Origin: Phragmites australis
Taxonomy: Eukaryota > Streptophyta > Magnoliopsida > Poales > Poaceae
Assembly: GCF_958298935.1 (NCBI RefSeq)
Contig: NC_084927.1
Location: 35,468,501-35,532,500 of the forward strand
Direction: 5' to 3'
Length of the DNA: 64,000 nt
Under the pieces are notes generated by a model that worked only from the letters and a program-made list of their open reading frames with translations, did no database searches and had not been told where the DNA came from. Position 1 is the stretch's first letter. Every line of letters begins with the position of its first letter. The position numbers and the translations under genes are program-made. This document shows positions 10,121 to 24,442 of this stretch, in pieces.

Positions 10121-10753
10121 ATGTAGATAAGTAACTCGAGCGTGCGTGGTTCATTATCAGTCATCAGTTGGACTGCATCAAGTGGATGAATATGTGGCTC
10201 TCATCAGTCGTCGCATTTGAGCAGTGGGAGATGCTGACGGATCGAGACAGCGAGGACCTAGTCGGGTAGACCAAGGCACTGCAGTGCAGATGACCGGCAT
10301 GAGAGCAAACGCACTTAAACGATAGACGACCAAGCCTCCAACAGCGCTAGCTGCGCCGCGCGTGGAAAGAAAAACTGCGTGCAGAACTGAATGGACTATG
10401 GACAGTGAAGGCGAGAGCGAAACTCCGGGGCACTCAGTGCAGTGCTCAGCGTACCACGGTAAGTCATATTGACCGAGCTCATAGAGTAATAGTCATTGAT
10501 TACTAGAGGTCACATGATCTCCTCCGTGGGACCATTTGCTAAACATTTTGTTGGCCTAATCCTTGGGAGTCTGTGTCCTTTCATCTAGAGTCTTTCTTTG
10601 TTGTTCAGGGCGGGGCATCAACGCTGCATCCTATCAGGCCGTGCCCATGTACAGACTTATTGTTTCTCTCCTTAATTCATTCCGGTAGAGCTCCTGCCGT
10701 TCCTCACAAAAAAAAAAAAGAAGAGAGATTTTGTTGGCCTCACAGGAGCAAGA

Positions 10754-11134
10754 AAAGGGATCAAATTGTCGATTAGGGATTTTTTTATTTTTGAAATTCG
10801 GAAGTCTATATAATCGAACGTCCAAAATAAAATATGTTTAAAACATCATGTTTCTTTTCGCTAAATAAACAAACGAGACCAATTATTTAGTCTAACGTTT
10901 CTAGAAAAAATCTCCCTAAACAAATAGACTTAACACTTGGAACAATTCAATATAGCACCGATCGAGAACTTTCTTTTCCAGAATTAGCGTTTCAAACAAT
11001 CTAATTTAACACACTAAACAATTCGACTTGACACCCACAACAATTCAATTTAATGGTTCTAAAAAACCAATTCAGTTTAATGCTCGAAACAATTCAACCT
11101 TCGGCCATGAGCCTGTCATGTGCCACCCTTGCAG
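10754..11134. other. AT-rich spacer, no gene seen
   Basis: This lies beyond the duplication breakpoint. It contains several ACAATTCAATTTAA-like words but no coding sequence or clear element ends. Confidence 0.6.
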
Positions 11135-11569
11135 ATGGGTGATCGAAACTTTGCCATATCTTCATGCCGTTTAACGGCTGGAGGACAAAGTTCCCTGAGT
11201 CGAATAGCACCGCAACAGCTCTAGCACCTTCACTGGTGACGTTGCTTGCCGTCGTCCAAAGAGTACGGCCTTTGGAGTCGGACAACAACAGCTCTAGACT
11301 GTTGGTAATGGCGATGTAGGAGTGGTGATTGGGTTGTCGTGATTGGCGACCCACATGACCGTGCGTTCAGGGATGTTGTTGTATCAAATTCCAATGTGTA
11401 AGCTCTTGTTGCAGTTGGTCGGAGAGAAGAAGCCGAGGGCAAAGACCCTGCCCTGGGAGATGAGCATGTTGCTGGGGGAGAGTGGCTTCGCTTGTGTCTG
11501 CTGGTCATCGGATTGGCAGAAAGGACTCAATAATAGGAGGATGGGAACGGAGATGTAGGCGATTGCCAT
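11135..11569 (-). pseudogene. S-domain receptor kinase pseudogene 3 (B-lectin fragment)
   Basis: The start Met is at 11,569, with a signal peptide (ILLLLSPFCQSDDQ), then B-lectin motifs in the order of the paralogue at 8811-10,077. The Trp of the GIWYN motif is a TGA stop at 11,384-11,386, and a deletion of about 7 bp before ITNS shifts the frame; the remainder continues as SLELLLSDSKGRTLWTT to WQSFDHP. Homology stops abruptly there near 11,135, so S-locus, PAN, membrane and kinase parts are absent. It is a dead fragment of the same subfamily as pseudogene 1. Confidence 0.88.
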
Positions 11570-12109
11570 GCCTGTTAGGCCTGTGAGATGTGAAGATAGT
11601 AGTTTATAGATGATGCGGAACAGTTGACAGCACAACGAGTGGAGCTTTTTTAACAATGAGCAGGAGCATTTAAGTAGAAGAGGAAATCAAGTGTTACAAC
11701 GAGTGGACTTTTGCTGTGAATATTTTTTGGAAGAATCCGTGAAACACGGGTTTAGATCTTAATTAATCGTGATAGCAATATCACTCTACCACTTACGATA
11801 CCCTATCATATATTTAAGTGGTCTGTAAAGGATTTTGCTTGAGAATATTGTGTCCGTCAAAATCGAAATTGTGCTCTCATCACATGGAAGAGTGGAAGAA
11901 ATGTAGGAAGGAAGAGTCTGCGATAATCTGGAAACGCACGGATCAACACAGCGGAGGACTAGACCAAAGCTCTGCTGACCAAACGAACTGCGCGAGAGCA
12001 CACGATAGAAAACAAGTCTCCATCCATGTCGGCTTGGAGACCTCAACATGCCCGTACAGTCAAGTTTGGTAGCGCGTGCATGGCTTATGTTCATGGAGGA
12101 TTGCGTTGA
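11570..12109. other. Spacer between two receptor-kinase fragments
   Basis: I see no protein-coding sequence, RNA gene or clear element ends here. Confidence 0.5.
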
Positions 12110-13235
12110 TCCATTGGGTGATCAGTCCGTTGCCGTTCGGCCACCAGCCCACGAGGACAAGCTCCCCGAGTTGAGTAGCACAGCGGTAGCTGGCACTGCA
12201 GCGATGACATTGTTCATCCTCGTTGTCAGAAGAGTGCGGCCTTTACCATGTGAGAGAAGGATTTGGGAAGAATGACCGCAGCTTGTATTACACTCGTTAG
12301 GGGTACAAGTACAGGAGCAAAGCTCTGGCCAGCCACTCATGAGAACATGCAGATCCTACAAAGAAGGAGAGGTGGAGATGGTGGCTGGCCGGTTACAACC
12401 GGTTACAATTGAACGGAGCAGAGCTATTCTAGCTATCCTATACGTGTATGTTAACAGAGTTGAACGACACACAACTCTAGATCGTTGGTGATGATCATCT
12501 TCCGTGATGGAAGGGTGGTGATTGGGTGTGCAGTGCACTATTCGTGATCCAGACCAGATCAGGATTTCAATTTTATTTTTCTATTATTTTTATTCAACAA
12601 CGAAAAACCGAAATTCGTATAATTTTATTTATTTTTCATCATTTGCTATGTGGATCTTATATGTTAATAAAAAATTTGAAATTAAATATTTAGTTCCCAC
12701 CAAAATTCTCGAAATTCAATTTTATTTTTCTATTATTTTTATTCAACAACGAAAAAACCGAAATTTGTAAAATTCTATTTATTTTTCATCATTAGCTATG
12801 TGGATCTTATATGTTAATAAAAAATTGAAATTAAATATTTAGTTCCCACCAAAATTCTCGAAATTCATGTCTCGAAATTCAATTTTATTTTTCTATTATT
12901 TTTATTCAACAACGAAAAAACCGAAATTTGTAAAATTTTATTTATTTTTCATCATTAGCTATGTGGATCTTATATGTTAATAAAAAATTGAAATTAAATA
13001 TTTAGTTCCCACCAAAAATCTCGAAATTCACGTGCGAAACAGAAACTTCGGCAAAATTTTAATCCGTGATCCAGACGACCGTGCGCTCAGGGGTAATACC
13101 AAATCGGCAAATTCGACAAATTCCTATGTTGGACTGTTTGCGTTGGTCCAGGCGATGGGAGTGGAGCAAATTCAAGACCCCGCCTCGGAGGCGAACACGT
13201 CGCCGCAGGAGAATGGCTTTGCGTGTGTCAGTTGG
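12110..13235 (-). pseudogene. S-domain receptor kinase pseudogene 4 (B-lectin remnant with two insertions)
   Basis: Three colinear pieces of a B-lectin exon are recognisable on the minus strand. The first is the post-signal region and the ERTVVW motif (13,065-13,235). The second is PITT...MIITND (about 12,475-12,535). The third is SHGKGRTLLTT to AVLLNSGS (about 12,125-12,260). The first and second are separated by a 510-bp insertion, and the second and third by about 210 bp of unrelated sequence. No open frame survives. The fragment extends the receptor-kinase array leftward from the intact gene at 14,460-18,153. Confidence 0.75.
12555..13064. repeat. 510-bp tandem-repeat insertion flanked by 12-bp direct repeats
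   Basis: Three units of about 150-160 bp start at 12,568, 12,717 and 12,880 (each CAATTTTATTTTTCTATTATT...). The block is bounded by CGTGATCCAGAC at 12,543-12,554 and again at 13,065-13,076, which in the host exon should occur once. The flanking repeat therefore looks like a target-site duplication or a repair duplication. No terminal inverted repeats or coding sequence are seen. Confidence 0.75.
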
Positions 13236-13680
13236 TAAGAACAGAACGATGGAAACGGGAAAGGGTGCTTGGTAAGAACAGAACGATGGAAGCGTGGCTT
13301 GGGCCTTGGGCGCTCGGCGCATCGCTCTGTTCGTCTTGTCGTCCGCCGCTGCCAAAGACGCCGTTGCCGAGCCGGCGGTCGGCGGAGGCGGTGGGGGCGA
13401 ACCGGCGAAGTGGCGGAGGCTGAGGTCTGAGGCGGAGGAGCCGCAGCCGCGCCGCCAGCTCGGGAAAAGAAGAGACGCCGGCCTTCTTCCGATCGTTGTA
13501 CGGCTTCACGAGCCCTTGACGCCAATCGCGCCGCGGCATTCGACGCTCGCCGTCTTGAGGCCAGCTGGCCAGGTACTGCTACTCTGGGACTCTGCTCTTA
13601 CCTGTTTGCTTGTTTTGGTGCCATGGGGTCGACGAATGTGTAGGACCAGCGCATTATTACATTTTTAGCGTAGATAATTT
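13236..13680. other. GC-rich island, possible captured exon; not identified
   Basis: A sharply GC-rich block between AT-rich flanks. The words TTGGTAAGAACAGAACGATGG occur twice (about 13,233 and 13,270), an imperfect 37-bp direct repeat at its left border. A plus-strand frame from 13,294 and minus-strand frames are open, but none has a domain I recognise. The plus-strand CCAG|GTACTG near 13,572 would serve as a splice donor. It could be the first exon of a lost gene or a gene fragment carried by a transposon. Confidence 0.35.
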
Positions 13681-14459
13681 TAGATGAAACGAGGCGTGTG
13701 CTGCATATCTAGACTCTAGAGGAATTGGTAATCGAAGGTCTTTGTGTCTTTCCGAAACATAAAATCTCGGGATAACCACTCAAGATGTGACCTTTACCCT
13801 ACCAGTCATTGGGCGACTTGCTGAATTTAACATGCAACTGACGCTGGAGATGAACATCTAAACGTCTGGTAAATTTGGATGTGTAAAATATTTGCTGCTG
13901 CAGCTACCAGCCACAATGTATTCCTTATTACTTGCTCGATCTTATTTCAGCATTTTTTTTTGGGAAAACATGAACAAAAAACAGCATAATAATGATCAAC
14001 AAAGTGACACAATGCTGAAAACTACTCTGAACTTGCTACGGTTCTTTGTCTGAACTTTTGGTGTTCAGTTCTAGTCTGCAGTGACAGCCAAATGATGACA
14101 AAATATGCTACTTTACTACCTTTATATAAAAATATGCTGACTCGGAGAAATCTCAGGATAAAGAACAGTAGAACAATTTTAAGAATCTAATGCATAATTA
14201 GGTACTACTCTAAAAAAGTTTGGGCAGCCGCCTTCTTTTGGCATTTGAGCAACTGAAGACAAAAACTTCATGTAAAATTGGAATGCCTTCTTTGTTATGA
14301 GACTTATCCATATCACTCTCAATTCCCTGTATATTATTTTATGTTTCCCTCATGGTGTAAACTCCAATTCAGTGTTTTCATTATAGTAAGCTCACAGATT
14401 TCCTTTTTGAATACTGTAAACTCACATACATTACAACCATCTATGCTAATGTTAAACAT
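13681..14459. other. 3' flank of the first intact receptor kinase
   Basis: AT-rich; no coding exon, RNA gene or repeat ends recognised. The proximal part probably includes the 3' UTR of the gene ending at 14,460. Confidence 0.5.
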
Positions 14460-18153
<3,694 letters not shown>

Positions 18154-18188
18154 TTGTGTCGAGCCACGAGCGAAGAAAATCGCACCAA

Positions 18189-18197
18189 GATATAGAC
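18189..18197 (-). promoter_or_regulatory. Putative TATA box of the 822-aa receptor kinase
   Basis: GTCTATATC on the minus strand, about 40 bp upstream of Met 18,153. It is only a position and motif match. Confidence 0.35.
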
Positions 18198-18717
18198 AAG
18201 TGTGGTGCATGGTTCAAATTATTACGGGGAGTGAACACGTAGTTGACGAATGGGGCAAAGTAGATGAAAATCCGCACGTTGTTGCCGTGTAATGAACTAA
18301 AATATACAGAACAGAAGTAGAACAAGGTTCATTAGAAGAAAAGGAGGCTACGTGGCATGATAGAGATGAAGCAACAAAAACATGAACAAAAACTGTAGGT
18401 TGTTTATGAGGATATGATATCATGAAGGATGGCAAAGTCTATATTCAGAATAGACCAAATACCAAGATTAGTGCACATTCTGACTTAATGGATTTAGACA
18501 GAAAGGAGCCAAGGAGGAAGGATCTTTACCAAGGCAATGCTGAGAAAATACTCTTACTACGTGGTACCACACCATGTCTTCAACTGTGCTGCACGTGCAA
18601 AGAAAAACTGCTGCTCGCCATTTTGTCGTGAGAGGGCGAAAACTGAACCTGGCTGGCTCCCTCTCTGAGCCAGTTTGGACTTTGATCAGGAGGATTTAGA
18701 TATAAACTAGCAAAGTG
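18198..18717. other. Upstream flank of the 822-aa receptor kinase
   Basis: Probable promoter region. No coding sequence or repeat family recognised before the AT-rich repeat begins at 18,718. Confidence 0.45.
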
Positions 18718-19545
18718 ATTCACGTTAATAGCATGACGGATCTCACTGTAATATTTTGTCATAATAATTTTTATTAAAAATTAGTTTCTTTAGTTTTTTA
18801 TGATGTAATTGCCATTTAGTTACAAAATGCATAAAATTAGAAGAATGAATGAATAAATATATTGGTGAAAAAGAAAATTATTTATGCTCCAAACTTTTAT
18901 CTGAATCATATACATGTATTGGTTCGATTCGTATACGTTTTAATCAACTATCAAAATCATACGTTTGATGTAGACAACCCAACTAAAATCATAATATGTT
19001 TGCCTTACATGCTGTCTGCTTAATGTGACGACCTTGAGCTATACAGTTTTTCTTAATCTATTATCTTTTTAAGAATACTTAATGTTTTCATTATTTTTAT
19101 TATGAATTTTAGCTATTGATTAATTGTATTTTACATAGACTTTTTATTTAGGTAATTAATTTTTATAATAAATTTATTTTTTATAAGACTATATTTGATA
19201 TGGATCCTTATATTTCTACTATAACCCCAATTTTAATTATTATTAATTTTACTTTTTTGGATTTTTTTTATTTAGATATTTGCTTCCCAAACCGTATGGA
19301 AATCGTTTTAATTCCAAATTTAGGTATTTATTAATCATATTTGATATGAACTCTTTGGTTTCCAAATTTAACTATTTATAATCGTATTTGATATGAGTTA
19401 TTTATTTTAATCTAGACCATTAGATATCATAACAATGAATGGTCTAAAAAATTTTTTTATTAGTGTGGTAATTTTATGATCTTAAGAGCGAATGTGGTGG
19501 CTACTTTTTCGCTCTCAAATAGATATTTAAGATTTTGAAACAAGC
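18718..19545. repeat. AT-rich dispersed repeat, second copy
   Basis: It matches about 3640-4440 in the same orientation (CACGTTAATAGC, TTTTTATTAAAAATTAGT, GCCATTTAGTTACAAAA, AATCTAGACCATTAGATAT and others in order). There is no coding capacity and the element class is unresolved. Confidence 0.7.
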
Positions 19546-19549
19546 TTAG

Positions 19550-19765
19550 GTTTTATTTGTTTGAGCTTCTGTTGGCTTCTACTTCTCAAAAGCTAGAAGT
19601 TACAACAAACAAACTACTTTTGCTAGCTTCTGGTTGTGATTTCTAAGAAATAAAAATAGTCTTTACAAAGTCTGAGAAGCTAGAAACAAGTCTAGATATA
19701 TAAGAGCAAACTTTTGGAGAAGCCATAACTTATAAAATCCCAATAAACAGGGGCTTATACTCGTT
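19550..19765. repeat. Possible hAT-type MITE
   Basis: It begins with TTATTTGTTTGAGCTTCTG and ends near CAATAAACAGGGGCTTAT, whose complement (ATAAGCCCCTGTTTATTG) is an imperfect inverted match. The interior is rich in AGCTTCT/AGAAGCT words. Target-site duplication is not clear, so the call is tentative. Confidence 0.35.
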
Positions 19766-20088
19766 TCCAAATGTAACTAAAGCAAACCCTCTTCCAAACG
19801 CATCTTTAGAACAGCTGAGATTTCAGATTTGCATACAGAGAAATGCTGATCTAAACAATTATCGCTCTTCTGGCGTCATCGCTCGCGTCATTAACATAGT
19901 TTTTTCAAACTTTTCCCTTGCCTCTTCTGTTCTCCTCTGTGCAAAGTACATCTGTCCTGGGCTCCTGGCTCGATAGATAAAACTTCGACACGCCAGAGGC
20001 AAATGTATGTATGTACCAGTCACTTTCTTTAGCAAAAGCCAAAATATATATGACGGGACATGAAAATCACCAGCATAAAGAATACAGA

Positions 20089-20870
20089 CTAGTCCAGGAC
20101 CATATTATCTTCAGCTCCCGTACTTAATTCAGTATATTGTTGCATTGGGGCATACATGACATCATCCGTGTCGGGATTCCAGCTTGCTTCTTGCATGCGA
20201 TCGAGGGTACCCAGCAAGAACTTCCCTGGTCGTTTCAGGTCACCATTTATACCTGCGCCCAGTAAAATGTACATTTAGTGATGAAGAACCGATGCAAAAA
20301 CAGCTGAATATATTGGAGCCCCACGTGAAACTGTGCTTAACCCTCCTCCCTCCTCTAATTCAGCCTGCTAATGCCCTAGATGCTCAACCAATTCTATGAT
20401 GACAGTAATTTTACCTGCTGCTGCCGTATTGAAATGTTTGGAGATCAAGATCCTACAGTGCATGTAGCTAGTATAAAGTAATGCCGTGGGTTCTTTCTGC
20501 ACGAAACACACCCACATCTTGTCGTAGCTTCTTCTTCTTCATGTCGACAGCGAGCACCCATGCCCTTTTGTCCCATGGGTCGACCTTGGCCATGAAGTAA
20601 ACAATATACCGTCATCGTTTAAGCTGAGTGTGGGATGAGTGATGTGGAGTAGTCCCTCCAACATTTGTTGCGGTGTGCCGTCGTCATCATCCTGCAGTTT
20701 AGGCAGAAACTCGAAATGCAACGTGTTATTGTCCACTGAGACGTCACGTATCTCGAGCATGGAGTCCATGTGCCAATCCTCCTCCCAAGAAGTAGTCGTC
20801 CTGCTCCATGTGGAATACTTCCGGAACCTGGACATGGAGCCCTTTGGTGTACCGACGCTTTATTATACAT
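20089..20870 (-). pseudogene. DUF1618-domain protein remnant (frameshifted)
   Basis: Minus-strand segments match the grass-specific DUF1618 family. One has WSRTTTSWEEDWHMDS, FLPKLQDDDDGTP and THPTLSLNDDG, continuing in another frame as YFMAKVDPWDKRAWVLAVDM. A later exon (20,089-20,252) has GDLKRPGKFLLGTLDRMQEASWNPDTDD. The frame change at about 20,606-20,612 looks like a 2-bp insertion, since removing GT restores the usual DDDIVYFM. The exon at 20,252 is preceded by a good acceptor (GCGCAG). The N-terminal half of the family is missing. The function of DUF1618 proteins is poorly known. Confidence 0.7.
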
Positions 20871-21845
20871 ATATTAAGGAATGAAAAACATTACACATCA
20901 AATATAAAATTAAATCCTTTGCTTACCGTAAAATCACATTGATATTACTCCTAGTTGTTCCTCCGACCTACCATACGAGACGGGATATAGCTTCTTCTAA
21001 CATTTCTGGCTCTCTCTTGGCGTAATTGTTCCTGTAGTTCCACGATGGCAACATGAAGGACGGATATATTCTTGAATGTGTGGTTCTATGCGTGGGTCGA
21101 TCTAGTACCGGAACCCATAATCATCCGTCTGAAAAAAAAATATAGATGGGATAAGTAAATGGTGTTGAGAAAATAGGAAAGAATGTGAGTATTATTTTTT
21201 TCGTACTCTGATACGTGGATAACGGAAGAATCAACGTCCTGCGTCACCAAAATGCTCATAAACTTGGATTACAGGATCATCTTCATGTCGTCATGACGGT
21301 CAAAATGAGCAAGAAAGAGCATTGTAGTTTACGTAGAAATATCTCTCATAGACGTCTAAATAGGGGATGTGGAGGTGGTGGATCGATAGGGTCATCGAGA
21401 GGATGAGAATACGCCATTCTATCTATTCAATTTGAAGTCAGGAGATGTGTGAGTAGATGCGGCAACACATGTTCTTTCTTTACATTATTTTGCAAAAGAG
21501 ATACAATCAGATGTATACTAACTTTCTATAAATATTATTTATCATTGAGTAAAAATGTATCGTCGTCACAGGCTCCAAAAAAAACATAATGCTTTAGACA
21601 TGAAGTGACCACATGCCTCAGATTTTAGCATAAAATGACAACATCTTGCTGTAGCACAGCATCTCTGTCATGACTCACACTTTGGATATGAAGTGACTAC
21701 ACGACTCATCTTCAATTATGAAATAACAAAACCTCTGTCATGACTCAGGCTTTACATATGAAGTGATCATACGACAGAGCTTTAAGCATCCTATCCTATA
21801 GCTTGGACACATCCTGACTATACGCAGTAAAATGATGAAACAACA
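20871..21845. other. Spacer with degenerate short repeats, no gene seen
   Basis: About 21,590-21,770 holds loosely repeated words (ATATGAAGTGACTACACGA and CTCTGTCATGACTCA types, two or three times each). No coding exon could be supported. Confidence 0.45.
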
Positions 21846-21946
21846 GTCGTGCATGACCTTATCCCTTCTTCTATAGTACCATGCATCTTTCTCTCTCTAT
21901 CGGCAGACGCTTTTGACATCCGCGCGAAAGGAATCACAATCCTTTC

Positions 21947-22410
21947 CATGGCTTCTGGGTCCGGCTCCGGGTCCAACAAGGGTAAGGGTGAGATAGACCC
22001 TTGCGAGCTATGGTGCGACATCCTTGATGGATGCAAGCGTGAGGACAAAGAGCGAAGGAGAAATGAAGACCAAGAGCAGAAGAAGAGGGAGCTGGAGATG
22101 CATGCCATTGTGCGACTGTGGTATAATAGCAAGCCTAAGACTATTCTTGCTTGCCACAGTTGTTTGATTATGTTATGGGGTAAGTGTGCATGACATCCTA
22201 CCGTGTTATGAGTTTCATCTAATTCACCTGCTTTCCTCCAACAGTATGACAAACCCAGATACAAGTATGAATGGTACGCAGACGAAGAAGAGTATGAGAA
22301 CATCAACTACAACTGCGATGAGGCTAAGACAATGAGGTGTGCGGCTGTTGAACGACCAAAGATGAGGCTACAAGAGCTCAATAAAGAGTGATGGGATAAG
22401 TACCTCACTA
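21947..22410 (+). pseudogene. Remnant of a charged, transposon-associated grass repeat gene, copy 1
   Basis: An exon starts at Met 21,947 (SGSGSGSNKGKGEIDPCELW, then a Lys/Arg/Glu-rich stretch). After a plausible intron (GG|GTAAGT at about 22,178 to CAACAG at 22,246) it continues with YDKPRYKYEWYADEEEYEN and ends at TGA near 22,391. The YDKPRY motif recurs at 23,280 in a related remnant. I do not recognise a defined enzyme. The pattern suggests a multi-copy gene family carried by transposons in grasses. Confidence 0.4.
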
Positions 22411-23108
22411 CATGCAGTAATATGTAAGTTTCTCCACAATGCGTGTGCGGTGTACCAACTGTGTCGGGGCCTGTGGAACACGGAATGGCACAAGGCTACG
22501 TGTACAACAAGCCCTACTCCTATGAATGCAACTTCCAAGAGATACGCTGAGAATATCTGGATGAGAAGCCTCCATCTTTTTCACATACCCACTAGATATT
22601 TTCTTGCACCCGATAATATATCTTTCCATAAGGCATGCTTCGTTTAGCGATGGAGTACTACATACCATTGTAACTTGTCATAGAATGTGTACGAGTCAAT
22701 ATATATTGCCTTATGTATTGTACCCATAGATAAACAATGAATGCTTACGATGACCCTTATTTATGATGTACTTTACTTTTTTAAATGAAATGGTCAAATT
22801 TTATCATTGTACCAATACGTTTTCTCTAAACTCAATGCTTTCATAGGATTATCCACCTTCTATGAAGAGACAACAATAACTTCTTGCTGAACTTTTGTAG
22901 AATAAAATGACCACACTAAGCAATAACTTTCATAGGAAATCTCTGTCAAGCATCAATGACATAACTTTTTTAGCTTTCAAAGTGAATCATATGCTCCAAC
23001 CCCCATGTAAGCCCATTCACTCAGTCCATGCAGCAGCCCCCAGCCACTATAAATAACCCCACCCTTATCCATTGATACACCACTGCTTCATCAACTCTCT
23101 CAATTGTA
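22411..23108. other. Spacer with a further possible fragment of the same repeat gene
   Basis: The plus-strand stretch 22,440-22,550 reads CVCGVPTVSG...GYVYNKPY, with Cys and NKPY features like those in the neighbouring remnants. The frame then closes. The rest is AT-rich with nothing recognised. Confidence 0.3.
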
Positions 23109-23697
23109 ATGTCTTTCTCAGCTCCACCAAAATCACCCAAGAAACATTGAGGGATTTTTATCCCCTATGGGTTCGAACCGCCGACGTGCTTTTGCGGTGA
23201 CCCTTATAGGCTTCACGAGTCCCAAGATATCTCCTACACATATGGCCTACGCTTCTTCATGTGTACCAACTACCAGTATGACAAGCCTCGATATGGACCG
23301 TACGAGTACCCACCGGTATAGCGACATAGATCACTCATATGACACTTTTCATATGATTTCATTCATTGTCTTACTAATCTTCCATCTTCTTTCATTTGTT
23401 CAGTCTCCTTCACCTATATGTGACTTCATGGAATAACTCGACATAGAGCAAAATGAGCACCAGAAGCGATGGATCGACATGAGCATACGGTAGAGGAGAA
23501 GAGCATACGAACGCCAGGAGGATGAGCGATGGCAGGAGAAACTACGACTAAAATGTCAGGAGGAGGAGCTCATAAGAAAGACAACGAAGGAGCGCGTCGC
23601 AGCTGAAGCACGCCAAATAGAGAGGGAAAGAAAGCGTGAGAGGACCGTCGCGCTAAGGTGCATGGCCATGAAGCCTGTGGAAGGGCAAATATCATAA
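23109..23697 (+). pseudogene. GRF-type zinc-finger-like repeat gene remnant, copy 2
   Basis: From ATG 23,109 the frame has an early TGA, then a CFCG...YGLRFFMCTNYQYDKPRYG segment whose Cys spacing (CxCG, then FFxCxNY) resembles GRF zinc fingers. A probable intron (CCG|GTATAG to TTCAG at 23,401) leads to a second exon with ICDFME, an in-frame stop, and a long Arg/Glu/Lys-rich coiled-coil-like tail ending at 23,697. The stops make it non-functional. GRF-like is a motif-based guess. Confidence 0.45.
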
Positions 23698-24159
23698 GTG
23701 CATTTAGTAGACAACATCTATTGTAACCCGATATTATTTTATTCCCTAAGGCATGTTAGGATTATCAGCAACACGCTATTAGGTTAGTCTTTAGGTGTAT
23801 CGTACATGCCAATATTTGTTGTTATCATCTCTTTACGGTTAGGTTCCCTTCGTGCAACGATGATAAACCCTATGTTATATGTAATGTTTGTCAGTGTATA
23901 CAACCTCTATATCAGGTTCTATGCTAATAGTGCCCCACAATTATAATTGTTAAAAAAATAGATTTTTTATCTTTCTAACATAACTTCACTAAAAAAATTA
24001 CTTATACAATTTTACATCAAAAAACTAAACAAATGTCAACAAATTTGTATACAACCAAACTTTTCAAAACAATAACCACAATCGGCAACTATTTGTATAA
24101 CTAACATTTTTCGCTGAATGAATATGCACTATTTTTCAAATTACAGTATATGCACATAT
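23698..24159. other. AT-rich spacer, nothing recognised
   Basis: No coding sequence, RNA gene or repeat boundary is visible. Confidence 0.5.
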
Positions 24160-24335
24160 TGTCCGTTCAGCAGCGAGATCAAGTTCTCGCCCGTTGAATG
24201 AGCGATATGAATGTCTCGCCCGCTGAACGGGTGATATCTTACTCTCATCGGTTATTTAATTCGCTAACTGTCAAGGCCCACAAGATCTCGCCCGTTCAAC
24301 AAGTGATACTTTGTTCTCGCTCGTTGAACGGGCAA
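24160..24335. repeat. Cluster of CTCGCCCGTTGAACGGGCGA-type palindromes
   Basis: Four to five degenerate copies occur: CTCGCCCGTTGAATGAGCGA at about 24,188, CTCGCCCGCTGAACGGGTGA at 24,214, CTCGCCCGTTCAACAAGTGA at 24,286 and CTCGCTCGTTGAACGGGCAA at 24,316. Each is an imperfect inverted repeat around a TTGAA centre. There is no coding sequence. Confidence 0.7.
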
Positions 24336-24442
24336 CGGTAGGTTAAACCTGCGATTTTTTAAAACGATCGTGTATTCTTAATAATATTAAAGAAATAAAA
24401 TATATAAGAAAATTCATCCTGCCGCGGATGCATGCATAAGGG

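Larger units (their letters stand above)
8263..10753. repeat. Right copy of the 2.5-kb direct duplication
   Basis: Sister of 1-2487 in the same orientation. It includes the end of LTR-like repeat copy B, the intron-1 remnant, the ectodomain exon, promoter and upstream flank. It retains the open reading frame and TATA box that the left copy has lost. Confidence 0.93.
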
